Below, one piece after another: positions 9,203 to 21,000 of a stretch of 52,709 nt of DNA. Origin of the DNA: Cyanodermella asteris (Eukaryota > Ascomycota > Lecanoromycetes > Ostropales > Stictidaceae); assembly GCA_900618795.1 (NCBI GenBank), contig UYJD01000002.1, positions 1,556,465 through 1,609,173 of the forward strand. The letters run 5' to 3'. Below the pieces are notes generated by a model. That model was not told where the DNA came from, searched no databases, and saw only the letters and a list, made by a program, of their open reading frames with translations. Positions within the stretch are counted from its first letter, which is position 1. Every line of letters begins with the position of its first letter. Both the position numbers and the translations under genes were made by a program.

Positions 9203-11680
9203 ATGAGATGTGCCCGCGTGCAAGACGAACTTGATCCTAGGAACGCCAGACGAGACAGTCTACAGGAGCACATGGCAGAAGACGGCCAAACAGGAGGAGG
9301 ACACATACCTGCGGTTCCGCCACTCCCCCGAGCGCGAAGCACATCAGAGATGAGTGATGGCTGGATAGACGCTGGCGCAGAGACGGCAAGTGCCACAGTT
9401 TCCAGTATCCACCCGTTGCCGACCCAAGAAATGAATTCCGTTTCAATACGCGATACTCAAGAGGGCGATGGTGCCTCATCTCCCTTGCCTCATGCTCCGC
9501 TCAAACCACAGCACACGAACAACCCATTTCTCCGCCATAAAAGTAGCAGTCACGGCGGAGAAATACAGCCCACGCTTTCCGGCCAAGACCATGGAGCAGC
9601 ATGGGCTGAGCTCATGCCAGAAAGCCAAGCTCAGTCTGCTTCGCAAATGAATGTGCCTACCTCAGCGTCAACGATACCGACCGCCGACGCAATCAAAGAA
9701 TCCGGTGGATTCGCGCCGCAAGCTGCGCCTGCCGCGAAAGGGAAAGAACCTCAGCTGGACTGGATGGGAATGCCAAATAGACAAGAGAATGGAACTGTTG
9801 CTTCAATTGGCGTTTCGACGCTACCAAACACTTCAGGTCCATTGGAGGAAACCTATCCGCCGCCCCCTGGCCCTCCGCCGAAGAAGCACAGAAACGAGAC
9901 ATATCAGATCAAACATGTCAGGTGGCTGGACTACGCGAACGGCGAAGAAACACGGGCGACACCGATATTGATGCAGAATCTCAATGGTCCTTGCCCTTTA
10001 CTAGCTTTGGTCAATGCGTTGACAATGTCCACACCACGAAGTCGCGAATCTTCTCTGGTAGAGGCGTTGCGCACCCGTGAACAGGTCTCGCTTGGTCTGC
10101 TGCTTGATGCTGTAGTTGAAGAACTCATTTCTAATAGGATGAGTCCTCACGCCGAACTACCAGATATGACAGAGCTATATGAATTTTTGCTAGCGTTACA
10201 TACTGGGATGAACGTCAATCCAGCTTTCATCTCTACGAAGCAAGTCCAGAACTTGATCGACTTGGAACCGAACACACCGACCTTACCGGAGCCAAAGATC
10301 CCTGGCGGGTTCGAGGCTACGAAAGAGTCGCGCCTATACTCAACCTTCACAATCCCACTGATACATGGATGGCTCCCTCCCCGATCACACCCAGTATATG
10401 CCGCACTCGAGCGCTCGGCGCGGACACACGAGGACGCAGAAAATCTGGTGACTCGAGAAGATGAGTTAGAAGAGAAGCTGGCAAGGACCGGTTTAGCCCC
10501 AGAAGAGCAGCAGCTGCTTGAGGACATTGCGAGCATCAAGTATTTCCTCACCTCTTCAGCAACTCAGCTGACAGGCTATGGGCTCGATACAATCACAGAG
10601 ACTATGCCTGCTGGAGGTTTTGCGATTCTTTTCAGGAATAATCACTTCAGTACCCTCCACAAACATCCTTTGACCGGCAATGTCTTTTCACTTGTCACTG
10701 ATATGGGATACATCAAGTACCCAGAAGTCATCTGGGAGAGTCTTGTCGATACCAATGGACTTGGAGCCGAACTATATTCCGGGGACTTTCGCACGGTCAG
10801 TCACAGCCCGAATGCTGCGGTCACAGGAACGGACGAATTTTCCAACAAAGATAACAACAATCAGGAATGGTCAACTGTTCAGAGGTCAGGAAAGGGGAAG
10901 CAAGTGACACGCAGTCCTGAGGACACGAGCAAAGGTTCGTCGACTTCTCAAGATGAAGCAAGAAGCCGTGAGCAAGAGGATGCGGATCTTGCGCTTGCGC
11001 TTCAGCTACAAGAAGAGGAGGAAGAACGCCATCGTCGCGAGAACCCTCCGCCGAGGGCGCCGGGTAGTCAACACAAGCCATCACAGAGCCAACAGTGGAC
11101 CTTCAACCAACGTGCGGGTGCCTCTACGTCGAATAGACCAGCCATCGGAAGACAGGCGCTCAGCAATGCACCTCATTCCTCGCAATCTACTAGCTTTTCA
11201 CCGAGCTCGAATGGTGTGATCCGGCCAGCTAGGGGTGCGCAACCTAATAATTCGCCTTTCGCCAACAGCTCCACTAATGTTTCACGACCCCGGCGGCCTA
11301 CTGTGACTACAGTGCAACCAAGCGACCCCGGCACTCTCGACGTTCCACCGCCGACATACGAGTCTGCACTCCAGGAGCAGCCCTATCACCCTCCGGAGAA
11401 CTCACAACATCATGATTTGAGTCCTGTCCCGAGCCCAACTGCCCCGCAGATCAACTCTGAAGGAACACCGATAAACTTCGACGCTCTGATGCAACGTGCG
11501 GAGCGAGATCAAGCCCTACAAAGACAGAGGGAGCGGCAATTCAGCACATCTCAGACTAGTTCGTACAATCACATGGCCTCGCATGGTGTGGGAATGAGCA
11601 GCGCATATGGAGAAGCAGCTAGAAGGAGACGGGGCTCTACGAATGCACGAGATAGAGATCGGGATTGCAATGTCATGTAG
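9203..11680 (+). CDS. MINDY-type deubiquitinase (FAM63/Miy1 family)
   Basis: An 825-residue cysteine protease of the MINDY family, whose members trim K48-linked polyubiquitin chains. The catalytic domain starts near residue 235 with YQIKHVRWLDY and carries LMQNLNGPCPLLALVNAL, in which Cys264 is the nucleophile and the Gln upstream is the oxyanion residue. FRNNHFSTL supplies His481. A ubiquitin-interacting-motif-like helix (EDADLALALQLQEEEEER) lies near residues 590-607. The N-terminal ~230 and C-terminal ~200 residues are Pro/Ser/Gln-rich and look disordered. The protein ends in CNVM, a possible prenylation box. The ATG at 9203 is used; an in-frame Met at residue 24 (MAEDGQ) is an alternative. 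It converges on the UNC-45 gene. Confidence 0.92.
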   Translation: MRCARVQDELDPRNARRDSLQEHMAEDGQTGGGHIPAVPPLPRARSTSEMSDGWIDAGAETASATVSSIHPLPTQEMNSVSIRDTQEGDGASSPLPHAPLKPQHTNNPFLRHKSSSHGGEIQPTLSGQDHGAAWAELMPESQAQSASQMNVPTSASTIPTADAIKESGGFAPQAAPAAKGKEPQLDWMGMPNRQENGTVASIGVSTLPNTSGPLEETYPPPPGPPPKKHRNETYQIKHVRWLDYANGEETRATPILMQNLNGPCPLLALVNALTMSTPRSRESSLVEALRTREQVSLGLLLDAVVEELISNRMSPHAELPDMTELYEFLLALHTGMNVNPAFISTKQVQNLIDLEPNTPTLPEPKIPGGFEATKESRLYSTFTIPLIHGWLPPRSHPVYAALERSARTHEDAENLVTREDELEEKLARTGLAPEEQQLLEDIASIKYFLTSSATQLTGYGLDTITETMPAGGFAILFRNNHFSTLHKHPLTGNVFSLVTDMGYIKYPEVIWESLVDTNGLGAELYSGDFRTVSHSPNAAVTGTDEFSNKDNNNQEWSTVQRSGKGKQVTRSPEDTSKGSSTSQDEARSREQEDADLALALQLQEEEEERHRRENPPPRAPGSQHKPSQSQQWTFNQRAGASTSNRPAIGRQALSNAPHSSQSTSFSPSSNGVIRPARGAQPNNSPFANSSTNVSRPRRPTVTTVQPSDPGTLDVPPPTYESALQEQPYHPPENSQHHDLSPVPSPTAPQINSEGTPINFDALMQRAERDQALQRQRERQFSTSQTSSYNHMASHGVGMSSAYGEAARRRRGSTNARDRDRDCNVM

Positions 11681-12407
11681 CATTGTTTTGAGGTTGGAAT
11701 GAATGAATGTGCTCACGAACAAATCTCGGGTGACAGTATCTGTACATTCTTGGGAGGCTTTTGCCCTTTTGGATGGCTTGTTTATGCCTATCAGGGCACA
11801 TGCCCCGTCAGTGGTCGGCTTCTCGTCAGACCAGTGTCGTCCGGAGCGAACGTGCCCCGTATTGTCGCGAGCGCTCCCGATTTGTGTGTACAACTTCACC
11901 GAGGTTGTAAAGTCTCCACCCCAATATTTACCGCCAGAGGCCTTCAGGACGCCGTGTTTGAACATTAAGCCAACGACGGCGTCGCTGAGGGCGCAGAACT
12001 TCGGGACCAGGTGGTCAATCTGATGTACTTACTACTGACTGTCACAGACCACCAGACAGGGACGGGTACAAATCAGGGAAGACCGGTCAATGAAGTCTGG
12101 ACTCATGTATACATTTCTTGATGCCCTTCTATTCGTGAGGCGAAGATCGTGAACGCTATGACGAAGCAAATGTAATGGTATCTAGTAAAGTGCAAACAAC
12201 TCGTGCGCAAGCGGTTCCCGACCACAAAGACCTCCCAACGTGATCGCAGTAACGTCTCTGGGGTGACCAAGACTCCAGACATGTCAACATTTCCCCTGCA
12301 ATCACTTGCCAAAAGTCGCGTGTTCGCCCCCAATTAAGTAGTTTCAATCATACAACGTAGAGAATGCAAAGTTTTGTTTTGTTGTGGTCGACCAGCAAAC
12401 GCCTCGT
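11681..12407. other. Convergent intergenic region, 3' ends of MINDY and UNC-45 genes
   Basis: About 730 bases between two convergent stop codons; it should hold both 3' UTRs and terminators. Short frames here have no recognisable product. Confidence 0.5.
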
Positions 12408-15014
12408 TCATGCCTGCAGCATGAGTCCCTTCATGGCCTCGACAGCAGCCTCGACGACATCACGCTCTCGTCGCTTCTGGACAATTTCCCGGAGAACGGT
12501 TTCACCGCCTCGTCGCCTGATTTCTTCGCGGGCACGCTTGCCAACTTCGCCCTCGACGGCCTCCATATTCGCAAGGCAGACGACACCGCGGTGGATGCAT
12601 CCGAGGTCTTCGTCTTTGCAGAGACCTACCACAATCTCGACACCCCGTTCGCGGGCAATTATGCCTGACACTGCGTCGCTGAACTCGGTCAGACCAGCGA
12701 GAGCACCACCAGCAGCTTGTCGCGTTGGTGTGTCTTCTGAGTCGGCGAGTGCGAGGAGGATGTGGAGACGTCGTTGAGCAGCCGGGGAGCCGTCGGCAAA
12801 CATTGCGATCGCGTCTGGACATGTTGTTGCGAGGTTGCATACGAGCTCGGTCGCAGCGCGTCGAATGAGGGCGTTATCGTGGAGTAGAAGGTCTTCGAGC
12901 GTTGAGAAGGCGGATCGCACCACTGCTTCGCCGCAGGAGAGTGTCGGATTTGAGACGAGGTTTGTGAGGGCAATCAGTGATTCGAATGTGGGTAAAAAGT
13001 TTCTGGGCGATCCGTCCGAGGAAGCAGCGGGAGTGAGGAGAGCGACGAGAGAAGGAAGGACGGCATGTGCGTGTTGCGCGACAAGTTTGGGGTCGACTGA
13101 GATGAGTATACGCGCGATGGCGTGGGCTGCAGTCGCTTGAGCGACAGTAGAGGCGATGGAAGAATGCTTGTAAATGGAAAGGAGAAGAGGCACGGAGCCT
13201 TGTTGGGCAATGCGACCACGCGTTTCTGCGTTAGTGGCCAGGTTGTTGAGCACTTGAGCCATCAGCCCAAGGCTGGCAGGTGTGAGAGGCTTGTTCACGG
13301 CTGAAGCCTTGAGTGACACAAGGAACGGCACAACGCCAGCGTCGATGAGATTCACACATCGGCTGGTGACCTGCTCGTCAGACTCGAGAATGGGTTTCTG
13401 ACCATTTGGCTTGGAAGCATTGGCGTAGGCTTTCAGCTGGGCCATCTTTTGCTGTTCTTCGGACAACTTTGGCGCATATCGTGTGAGGTTGTCGAGCAGA
13501 GTCAACGCTCCGAAAGCCTTAGCAGCAGTGACAGAGTCCTTCCTCGGAGGTTCGAAAAGCTTGTCAAGCAGGGCCTCGTCGTATGCAACGTCTTCCTTCA
13601 CGAAAGGCTGCATTGAAGCATATGCCAGGCCTTCGACACCGGCTCTTCTGTCCATTTCGGTGCTGCTGAATACCATTTCACGGAGAGTCGGCATGACATC
13701 CACAATGTCTGATTTGCGCCTCTGGCCACCAGTCGTCTCCACTGAATCTTGGACCTTTGCGAGAATGACAGCAGCCTGACCGTGTCTCTCATCTTCTTTG
13801 TCGTCCATGACGTGGTGCATCCAGTCCAGACAATGCTTTGCGATAGCTTTCCGGCACGCACTGTCGATACAAGCTGCGCTGAGCATGTCGAGAGCGGCTT
13901 TTTCGACCTTGATGGGTCTCGACTTCTTGTCAAGGAGCGGGATGAGAGACTGGAGGAATCCGTCAATGAGAAACAGCGAGGCAATCGTCTGTGTGGCAAC
14001 TGGGAAAGCCTCGGCCGCGCAGGAGAATGCAAGAACAAGATCCTCAGTACCGTGCTTCTTGGTCCGCTCGGTGATGAACCGCGTAATGTACCATTCACCT
14101 TCGTGCTTGTTGGCCTCGAGAAACTTTGCGACGACCAAGACGGCCTGTCCTCGGATGGCGGACTCGACTCTGTAATCCAGTAGCTTGCAGACGGCTTCGA
14201 AGGTCAGCTCATCGATCATTGGGGCGAATCGCTCGGGTGCGACAGCCATGTGCCTGGCCAGCCCCTTGACAGCGCGGCCCTCGAATTCGACGTCCAGCTC
14301 AAGGACCTTTGCAAGGAAGAGCTGGAAGACATCGTCCATGCATTTGTCTCGTTGTTCCCGGTCCGTCCATGCCCGTTCGTCCAGCGACACGCGTGTGATT
14401 GCCACTGCAGATCCATCTCCTAAGTCGAACAGCTCGCGGAAGAATGGCGAAGGTCGTTGGATGAACTGACGAGAAGCATATTGTCGTGCGCCGAGGCAGC
14501 TTTCAATCAGGCTTGCGACGAGATCGTCCTTGACTGTAGCATCGTCACCAGCATCAGCACTGAGCGCAATCTCGAGGCACTTCTCCGCTATCGCAGGCGG
14601 GACCTGGGCGGCTTCGGAGCTCAGGTACCATCGCGCCTCTTTCGCAGCCGCAAAGTCGTGCTTGTCGTGGAATCGTCTGCAAAGTCGTAGCAAAGGCTGC
14701 AGCGATTCGTCGTAATGTACCTTGAGGAATGCCTCCTTGACGCGGGGATTTTGTGGGGCGAGAGAGGTGGCCTCCTGCAAGGCCCGCGAGCCCTCCTGTG
14801 AGGGTGTCAGCGGACGCGAGCTCTGCGGGGAATGTGGCGGCGAAGGCAAAGGAATGGTGTGAGTCGCTATCGCGACATTGTGCTTGCCATCCAGCTGGAA
14901 AGCCGGAAAAGACTGCGAGAGAAGATGGGTATGCACCTCTGTTTTGCCGGCGTTGACAAGTTCGACTGCCCGCTCGGCGAGTGCTATGGCGCGCGACTCT
15001 GCGGTGGTGGCCAT
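12408..15014 (-). CDS. UNC-45/Cro1/She4 myosin-binding chaperone
   Basis: An 868-residue armadillo-repeat protein of the UCS family (UNC-45, Cro1, She4), co-chaperones that fold and stabilise myosin motor domains for cytokinesis and endocytosis. The N-terminal ~120 residues take the place of the TPR region, including ALAERAVELVNAGK and a later LQEATSLAPQNPRVKEAF helix. The long remainder is helical ARM-type sequence; diagnostic C-terminal segments include LTNLVSNP, FSTLEDLLLHDNALIRRAATELVCNL (residues split by the family's UCS groove), and GALAGLTEFSDAVSG. The open frame extends to 15173 only via a TTG; the first ATG at 15012-15014 gives MATTAESRAIALAERA and is the likely start. No intron is required. 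A large gene-free region lies upstream of it. Confidence 0.9.
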   Translation of the reverse strand: MATTAESRAIALAERAVELVNAGKTEVHTHLLSQSFPAFQLDGKHNVAIATHTIPLPSPPHSPQSSRPLTPSQEGSRALQEATSLAPQNPRVKEAFLKVHYDESLQPLLRLCRRFHDKHDFAAAKEARWYLSSEAAQVPPAIAEKCLEIALSADAGDDATVKDDLVASLIESCLGARQYASRQFIQRPSPFFRELFDLGDGSAVAITRVSLDERAWTDREQRDKCMDDVFQLFLAKVLELDVEFEGRAVKGLARHMAVAPERFAPMIDELTFEAVCKLLDYRVESAIRGQAVLVVAKFLEANKHEGEWYITRFITERTKKHGTEDLVLAFSCAAEAFPVATQTIASLFLIDGFLQSLIPLLDKKSRPIKVEKAALDMLSAACIDSACRKAIAKHCLDWMHHVMDDKEDERHGQAAVILAKVQDSVETTGGQRRKSDIVDVMPTLREMVFSSTEMDRRAGVEGLAYASMQPFVKEDVAYDEALLDKLFEPPRKDSVTAAKAFGALTLLDNLTRYAPKLSEEQQKMAQLKAYANASKPNGQKPILESDEQVTSRCVNLIDAGVVPFLVSLKASAVNKPLTPASLGLMAQVLNNLATNAETRGRIAQQGSVPLLLSIYKHSSIASTVAQATAAHAIARILISVDPKLVAQHAHAVLPSLVALLTPAASSDGSPRNFLPTFESLIALTNLVSNPTLSCGEAVVRSAFSTLEDLLLHDNALIRRAATELVCNLATTCPDAIAMFADGSPAAQRRLHILLALADSEDTPTRQAAGGALAGLTEFSDAVSGIIARERGVEIVVGLCKDEDLGCIHRGVVCLANMEAVEGEVGKRAREEIRRRGGETVLREIVQKRRERDVVEAAVEAMKGLMLQA

Positions 15015-18000
15015 ATAAGGCACGGCACAAGTGGGAGGGCGCGCTTGCAGAGTTGAGATTATAGTAGTCGACGCCGAAAGAGAAAGAGTCGAGCGTTCTG
15101 CGTGTTGGGTGCTCAGAGAATTCAAGATTCTGGCGTTGCTGGCTTGTGACAAAGAATTTCGCGTCTTTTGCAAGGAATGACGTCCCCGCTGAGCTCCGAT
15201 TTAAGCTGTTCAGCGACCTTCACAAGCTCGCAACGCTGACTGGCGCGGCGACAGGTGGGTTGACTGGTGCGACGGAACGTTTGTGATCGCAACACGGTCG
15301 AGTGAGGAAGTATGTGAGAGTTGTGACTTTGTTGTTTGCGTTTGCGTGGTGGAGGAAACTTCCGAGTCAGTCGAGCATGGATGGGTGGCGCCGGGCGCGG
15401 TCTTGACCAAGTATGTATCTGATAAATTATGCGCTTCGAGCTCGAGCTCGAGCTCAGTCCAATCGCGGTCCGGTAAGATGAACGACTCTAAGACTTGCAA
15501 TGGAACAGCGCCGAAGCTCTGATGCGACGATTGCTGTTCAATGTTACTCGTTTCTGCTGCGATGCTTCACGCGCTGCCACGGCCAAGACGCTGCAAGACA
15601 CCGGCCAAGAGCTGCACCAAGACTCCTGCGAAATGGCGATGGACGCCTGTGGATTTCAAATCTGCACGCCTGTGCTGCTGCTGTTCTGCCTATCGACGTG
15701 GTGCGATGGCTTGGTTGGCTGCTGTTGGCCGTATTGCGGGTGCAGTATCGAGACCACACTCTGGCGTTCACGACCAGGGGCAGCGGATTTCAAAACTTTC
15801 GATCAAGGATACAGGATGAGGCATGTGCGCTATCATGTGGACCGGCCTGCGACTTTGTACCAGCAGACCAGGTGGGCGTGAAGGCACGACTGGCCACGGA
15901 GACGCACACTCGCCCTGAACAGGCCCGTCAGGCAAGGTCTCATCTCGTCGCATACGCAGTCATGGCCCGAACGAGAGCTCGACAAAGGCGTGGGTGAACC
16001 TGTGGATCAGAAAAGCCGTCGCGGGCTCGCAGCAGGGCAAAGCATGGCCGTCAGCCCACTGGAAACTCTCCGACGGCATCCCGTCCTTGTCTGCTGGTCA
16101 GTGAGTAAATCACAGCATTATCGTTGGTTGAATATCGCAGCTATCCCTCATCCCACACCCCGTCCTCCCAACGCCAGCACTTCGCATACTGCATGGCGAG
16201 AATCTTGCAGCCTGATCACTTGCATCCTTCTTGCGTAAGTGCCGTTGCGCGTGCGAACAGCCTCCATCGCCGTTCGCCTGCGCAGGCAATCCTCATCACA
16301 CTTCTGCTTCTGGATCGTCCAAGGCTGGGCGTTCGGCCGAAGCACCATCCGAATGCCACCCATTGCCAGAACTGACCTCTCGCCAAGCACGTGTCTTGCA
16401 ACGACTCTGATCCTGGACGAAGCATCTCTGTGTGGTGTCGCTGCAACCGCCGTTTCCACCCTCACCTGGCTCAACAATCTCGTCACCCAGGTAAGTGACC
16501 GAGATCTGGCCCCAGCAGCGATCAGCTTACAAGCGTCCGTGGCCGTGATCAGCCATGTCCCCCACGTCATCCACCGATCTTCGTCTTTTGACTCACCATA
16601 CATTATCCACCAGGCTAATCACACCAGCTGTGCCCCCATGCGTACAGGAAATACTCGATGATCAGAGCATTAGTTTGATGTCTGATGTTCGGCGACAAGA
16701 CATTGATGCCATTTCCATGACGCCAGCTTCCTCAGCTGATCCGACACTTCGGTACTAGTATTGTACCATGTTCTTCACTGAGGCGCTAAACCTCCACATG
16801 CATGCTCCGTTACATCAGTGCTCGTATAGGTGTGAAAATCGGTCCGTCACCTGACCCATCTCGCCTGCAGATGAACCACCAAGTAAAAGCTATTGCTGTT
16901 CTCGAGGCGACCGATGTTCAAGCTCAAGTTCCGCAAAACTTCTCCGAGCCCGGCCCATCGTCGCCCAGCGGCCGGTCCCCGAAGTCGCCAATGGCTGACC
17001 TCCACTTCACATCCTTCTAGAAGCCCCCAATGATTCCAGGGCCGATTCCCCTTCCCGCGATAAAGCTTGGTGTGTCCTGTGTTCGCCAAGGCCCCATAAA
17101 ATTGTTTTAAACTATGTGCTATGCTGCACTGCCTATGATTTCTATTGTTCGTGAAGCTATAAGCCCTTTGGCATGTCGTGGCTAATGTGACATCAATCGA
17201 GACGATCGAACATAATTCGACAAGGAAACAAGATGCATAATACCACACAAGAGGTGTGCCATTGGCCATGACGAGCATCCCTTCACACCGCCGGTAAGCC
17301 AACGGCATCCTCACTACCTAGCAACCTCAAGTCTCTTGGCGGCCGTTGATCGTGGCGTGCCAACCCCATAAATGCACCATTCGCATTACTTGACCGGCCG
17401 TCGAATCAGCACTCCGCAGCCAACCAACTGGGCAAAGAAGCTCACGAGTTCGCCAAGAAGGCGTGTTGCCCTGCGTCTCGGTCCTTTCGGGCCGCCGGCT
17501 TCCTTCAGAGTGGTCCCTGATGAGACTCGATACATGACCAAGGGCAAGAACACTCCGGCTTGGCTTTGGCATTAGGCTAAATACGATGTGATATGAAACC
17601 GTGTGTTCCACGGGAGTCGACGAGGTATCACTGTCCTTGTGCGTCTTAATACTCGTCTAGGTGCCTGGGTAAGTATATGGGCATGTACTTGTCGAAGTAG
17701 CGGAACGAGGAATTGACTTTCACCAAACATTTCTGGCGCTCGACCATGATCGACAGCGTTAGCTTTGAGCACTGGCGAGCTGGCCGGTTTCCAATCTCTC
17801 AAGAAATTATGGTCCTCTCAATGACTGCAATCACCATCGCCGCGTCGATGGTCGAGACATCTTACTCGACGACTACTTGCAGGCGGGGGCGGTCTCGATA
17901 GAGCGAACCATTGTGACATGTCCGACACATGTTCTACGGCACAGCAGAGTTGAGATACTCGGCTCTAACACGGCTTCGAAGACTTGAGCCGACCAGTCCC

Positions 18001-21000
18001 AGGACCGCCTGGCAAAAATTCCTCCCCGCTACTGACTTATTCAAGAGACGAGGGATCCCAGAGCATTCCGGCCGACTTGTCGTGGCCATCTGAGCGGCCT
18101 CTCAGCGCACCGAAGTCCTCAGGAAAGACGGTCCGCGCCGCTCGAGACGAGATCTCCCTCAATGGCGTTAACGGCGCATTCCAAAATCGAAGGCATGGCG
18201 GGCTTTGATGGCGCAACTTGGGTTCGTCGAAGTTCGGTGTATTTACGATTGAGGCTTCGAATCATGTCAGGAGAACCCATGGCGTGCTAAGAGAAGCCAT
18301 CGAGCACATCCTTTCTCACCTCTGTTGAGTGCATGAGTGAGTCATAGTGAAAGTATTCATGTCGGGTGGCCTCCAGGCACGCTTGAAAGCATCAACGGAC
18401 TCACCTAGCTCGGTTGGTGGTTCAGTTTCTCCGTCAAGACTTTTGCCAGCCTGCTCTGGATCCGGGCAAGGCGACCCAGAATCCTCAGAGACCTTTCCTT
18501 CGCGAACGTTCGGAAGGTGGAGCTGTCACGAGGCGGTCTTGAGACGCCGGCCTGTCGATCCGAAGATTATGTTTCTTGAATGTGGCGCTCACTGAGTCGG
18601 GTCGGTGTCGTTCTTTTGGGCTCGTACACGCAGATAATGACTGCCTATGAGTAGAACTTCAGTGAAGTACTCAGTGGCCAGGTAAGGAAGGATAACACGA
18701 GGTCTTCTTCCGCAGAATTGAGAGCTGAGGGCACAAAGCATTGCTTTTGTAGGGCGAATTGGCGATTCCGCGCTGGAAATAAGGTGAACGGCAGGCAGTG
18801 TTGTGGACCGTGGATTTGCCTGCTCGATGTCGCAGGCGAGCGTCGACTGACAGTGTCTCCAACGACTTGCATCTGTCAACGAATTGCCTTTGGCGGCTTT
18901 TTCCGGCACAAGCTGAAGGAGGCCAGCAATTGGTCAGCTCCAAGTGCAGCCTTGCCAATGCACAGAAAATTCGAGGCTCAACAACCTGCAATTTTGGCGT
19001 TATTTAGGACACTGAGCAATTCGTGATGGTACTGGAATGACGGCACACGTAAACCTCTTGCTGGAGAGTTCATCTCATGGCACCGCTCGTAGCACGAGTA
19101 TCTTGAGCGTGAATTCCTACAATAGCTCGATCTGGTCATGTCATAGGGCGTCTCTCGCGAGGCTGAATCTTCCGAATTGAAGCTGCTTCCACACTACTCG
19201 GCAGTCTTCATGCAAGACGGCTCGTGAGCCGTCTTCAGCTAGCCGCAAAATCTCATGGCTCTCGTCTTGCCCACCATCGAGATCACGACTTCGTTGCGGG
19301 CAGTTGCGCTCTTTGATGAACATTTCCGTTGATGTTCAGATCGATCATGGGATAGACGCCATGGATCTATGGACAGAGGTCCGTTCGTATTGCACTAGCG
19401 TAGCCATTGCGCCATCGTGCGTGGTGATGTTTGTTCGAGACGTGGTTCGGGTCGTGCACTAGATACAGTGATGCGATTAAACTTCGGGGGCTGCGTGCCA
19501 ACTGAACCCTCCGAGTCACGAGAGGTCGAATTTGTGTATGGCTGTTCGCACAATGTGAGTGAAGATACATTGAGTGACATGAAGAGAAGCACTGAGGGTT
19601 CCAGCTTCGTTGCATTCGAGGCCCGCAATTCGCTTCGCGCTTTACTGCATAAAACCGAACAACTACCGTGGCCGATATTATGCTGAATGCTAAATATTCA
19701 AGCAAATATCTTGGTTCGCCTTCTCCTCCACATCTTACAGCCGAAATTGTGGCAACTCTTGCTTTTCTATTTGCACACTGCCATCAGGGAGACGTACGAG
19801 TAGGATAACGTTCTGCTCACGGCGATTCGCTACGAGGGTTGACGAGAGTTCAGTCGAAGTTTGTTGATCACATTCAGCTCCGTTGTCCGTCTACCAGGAC
19901 AGAACGAGGCCTAGCGCTCTGGGCCACTATTATAGCGTTCGTTCCTTGTAGCCTCTTCAAGCGCCCGTCAGCTTCTGCCGCACGGTCAGAAGCGTCCGGG
20001 GCGATTCGCCAGTCATCGACGTCGCTTGCTTCGCTGCATCTCGTTAGTCAGGCATTGACCAGTCTGACAGTCAATGAAATTATAGTGTGGCCGCAGATGC
20101 GGATACTGTAGCAAGGCCAGCAAGTCTTACACGCGACCTGCTGGTTCTTAGCGAGGACCGGCCAAAGCATCCAATCACCATCGGCTGTGTCTCGACGAAG
20201 GCAAAGAGACTCACGAGCGCGCACACCAACTTCATGCCATCTGTGCTGCCGAAAAAGCAAATCTATCATGATAACGACGTTGGAAACTCTATTTCGCCAC
20301 ACTTCCTACAGCAGCCTCGTCAAGACGGGCAGCCATCCCGGCACCGGAAAAAAGGAAAATTTCATCCCGCTCTCGGCGTATCGTGCAAGCCAACAACAAA
20401 TATTTTGGATGTAGGTCGTGTGCCTCAGCATGGCTTCCTCTGTCCGTCGCTCTCAAAAAGCGTCACATTGGCCCTGCGAGCGCCATCCCCCTCAAAGGAG
20501 ACTCTCTTTGCTTTTGTGAGCGGGATGGATGGTGTCGCGCAAGGTTGGCGGATCCCCCGTGACCTGATGAAGCTGCATGAGCTGGCAGCTTCTCACTCGC
20601 CCCAGGGGCATGCCTGCATGGATCGTACCCCCGCAGGTAATACATCCCAGTCCCTAGTCCTGATAACCCATATTTAGCGTAACGCCAGCATCGACCTTAC
20701 CCGATTGGGTATTCAGATTGCTAGCTCTCGCGTCAGGGAGTGCTCGTTACCTTTTGCGACTGTAGTCTCGACAGGTCGTGCGAAGGATTGTTGATTTCGC
20801 GACGTGGCTGACAGACTGACGCCGCCCATCCAATATATTCGAGGAGCTTTTGCGATGGAGAGGTAACATGTGGCGTCTAGGTGCTACAACCGCTAATGGA
20901 AAAATGTTGCTACGCAGTCAGATCTTGGAAAGACAACGAAAATCAATAATAAGTGGTGGTGATCAATCTTGAGACATGGCGTGTGGCAAGACTTAGGTTG

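Noticed and set aside
15500-15997. 165-codon frame upstream of the UNC-45 gene
   Set aside because: Arg-rich with no motif, overlapped by an equally long frame in another phase (15495-15881); no evidence favours either.
20087-20677. 196-codon frame in the gene-free block
   Set aside because: It opens with GTG, has no recognisable motif, and its composition changes along its length; judged to be chance.
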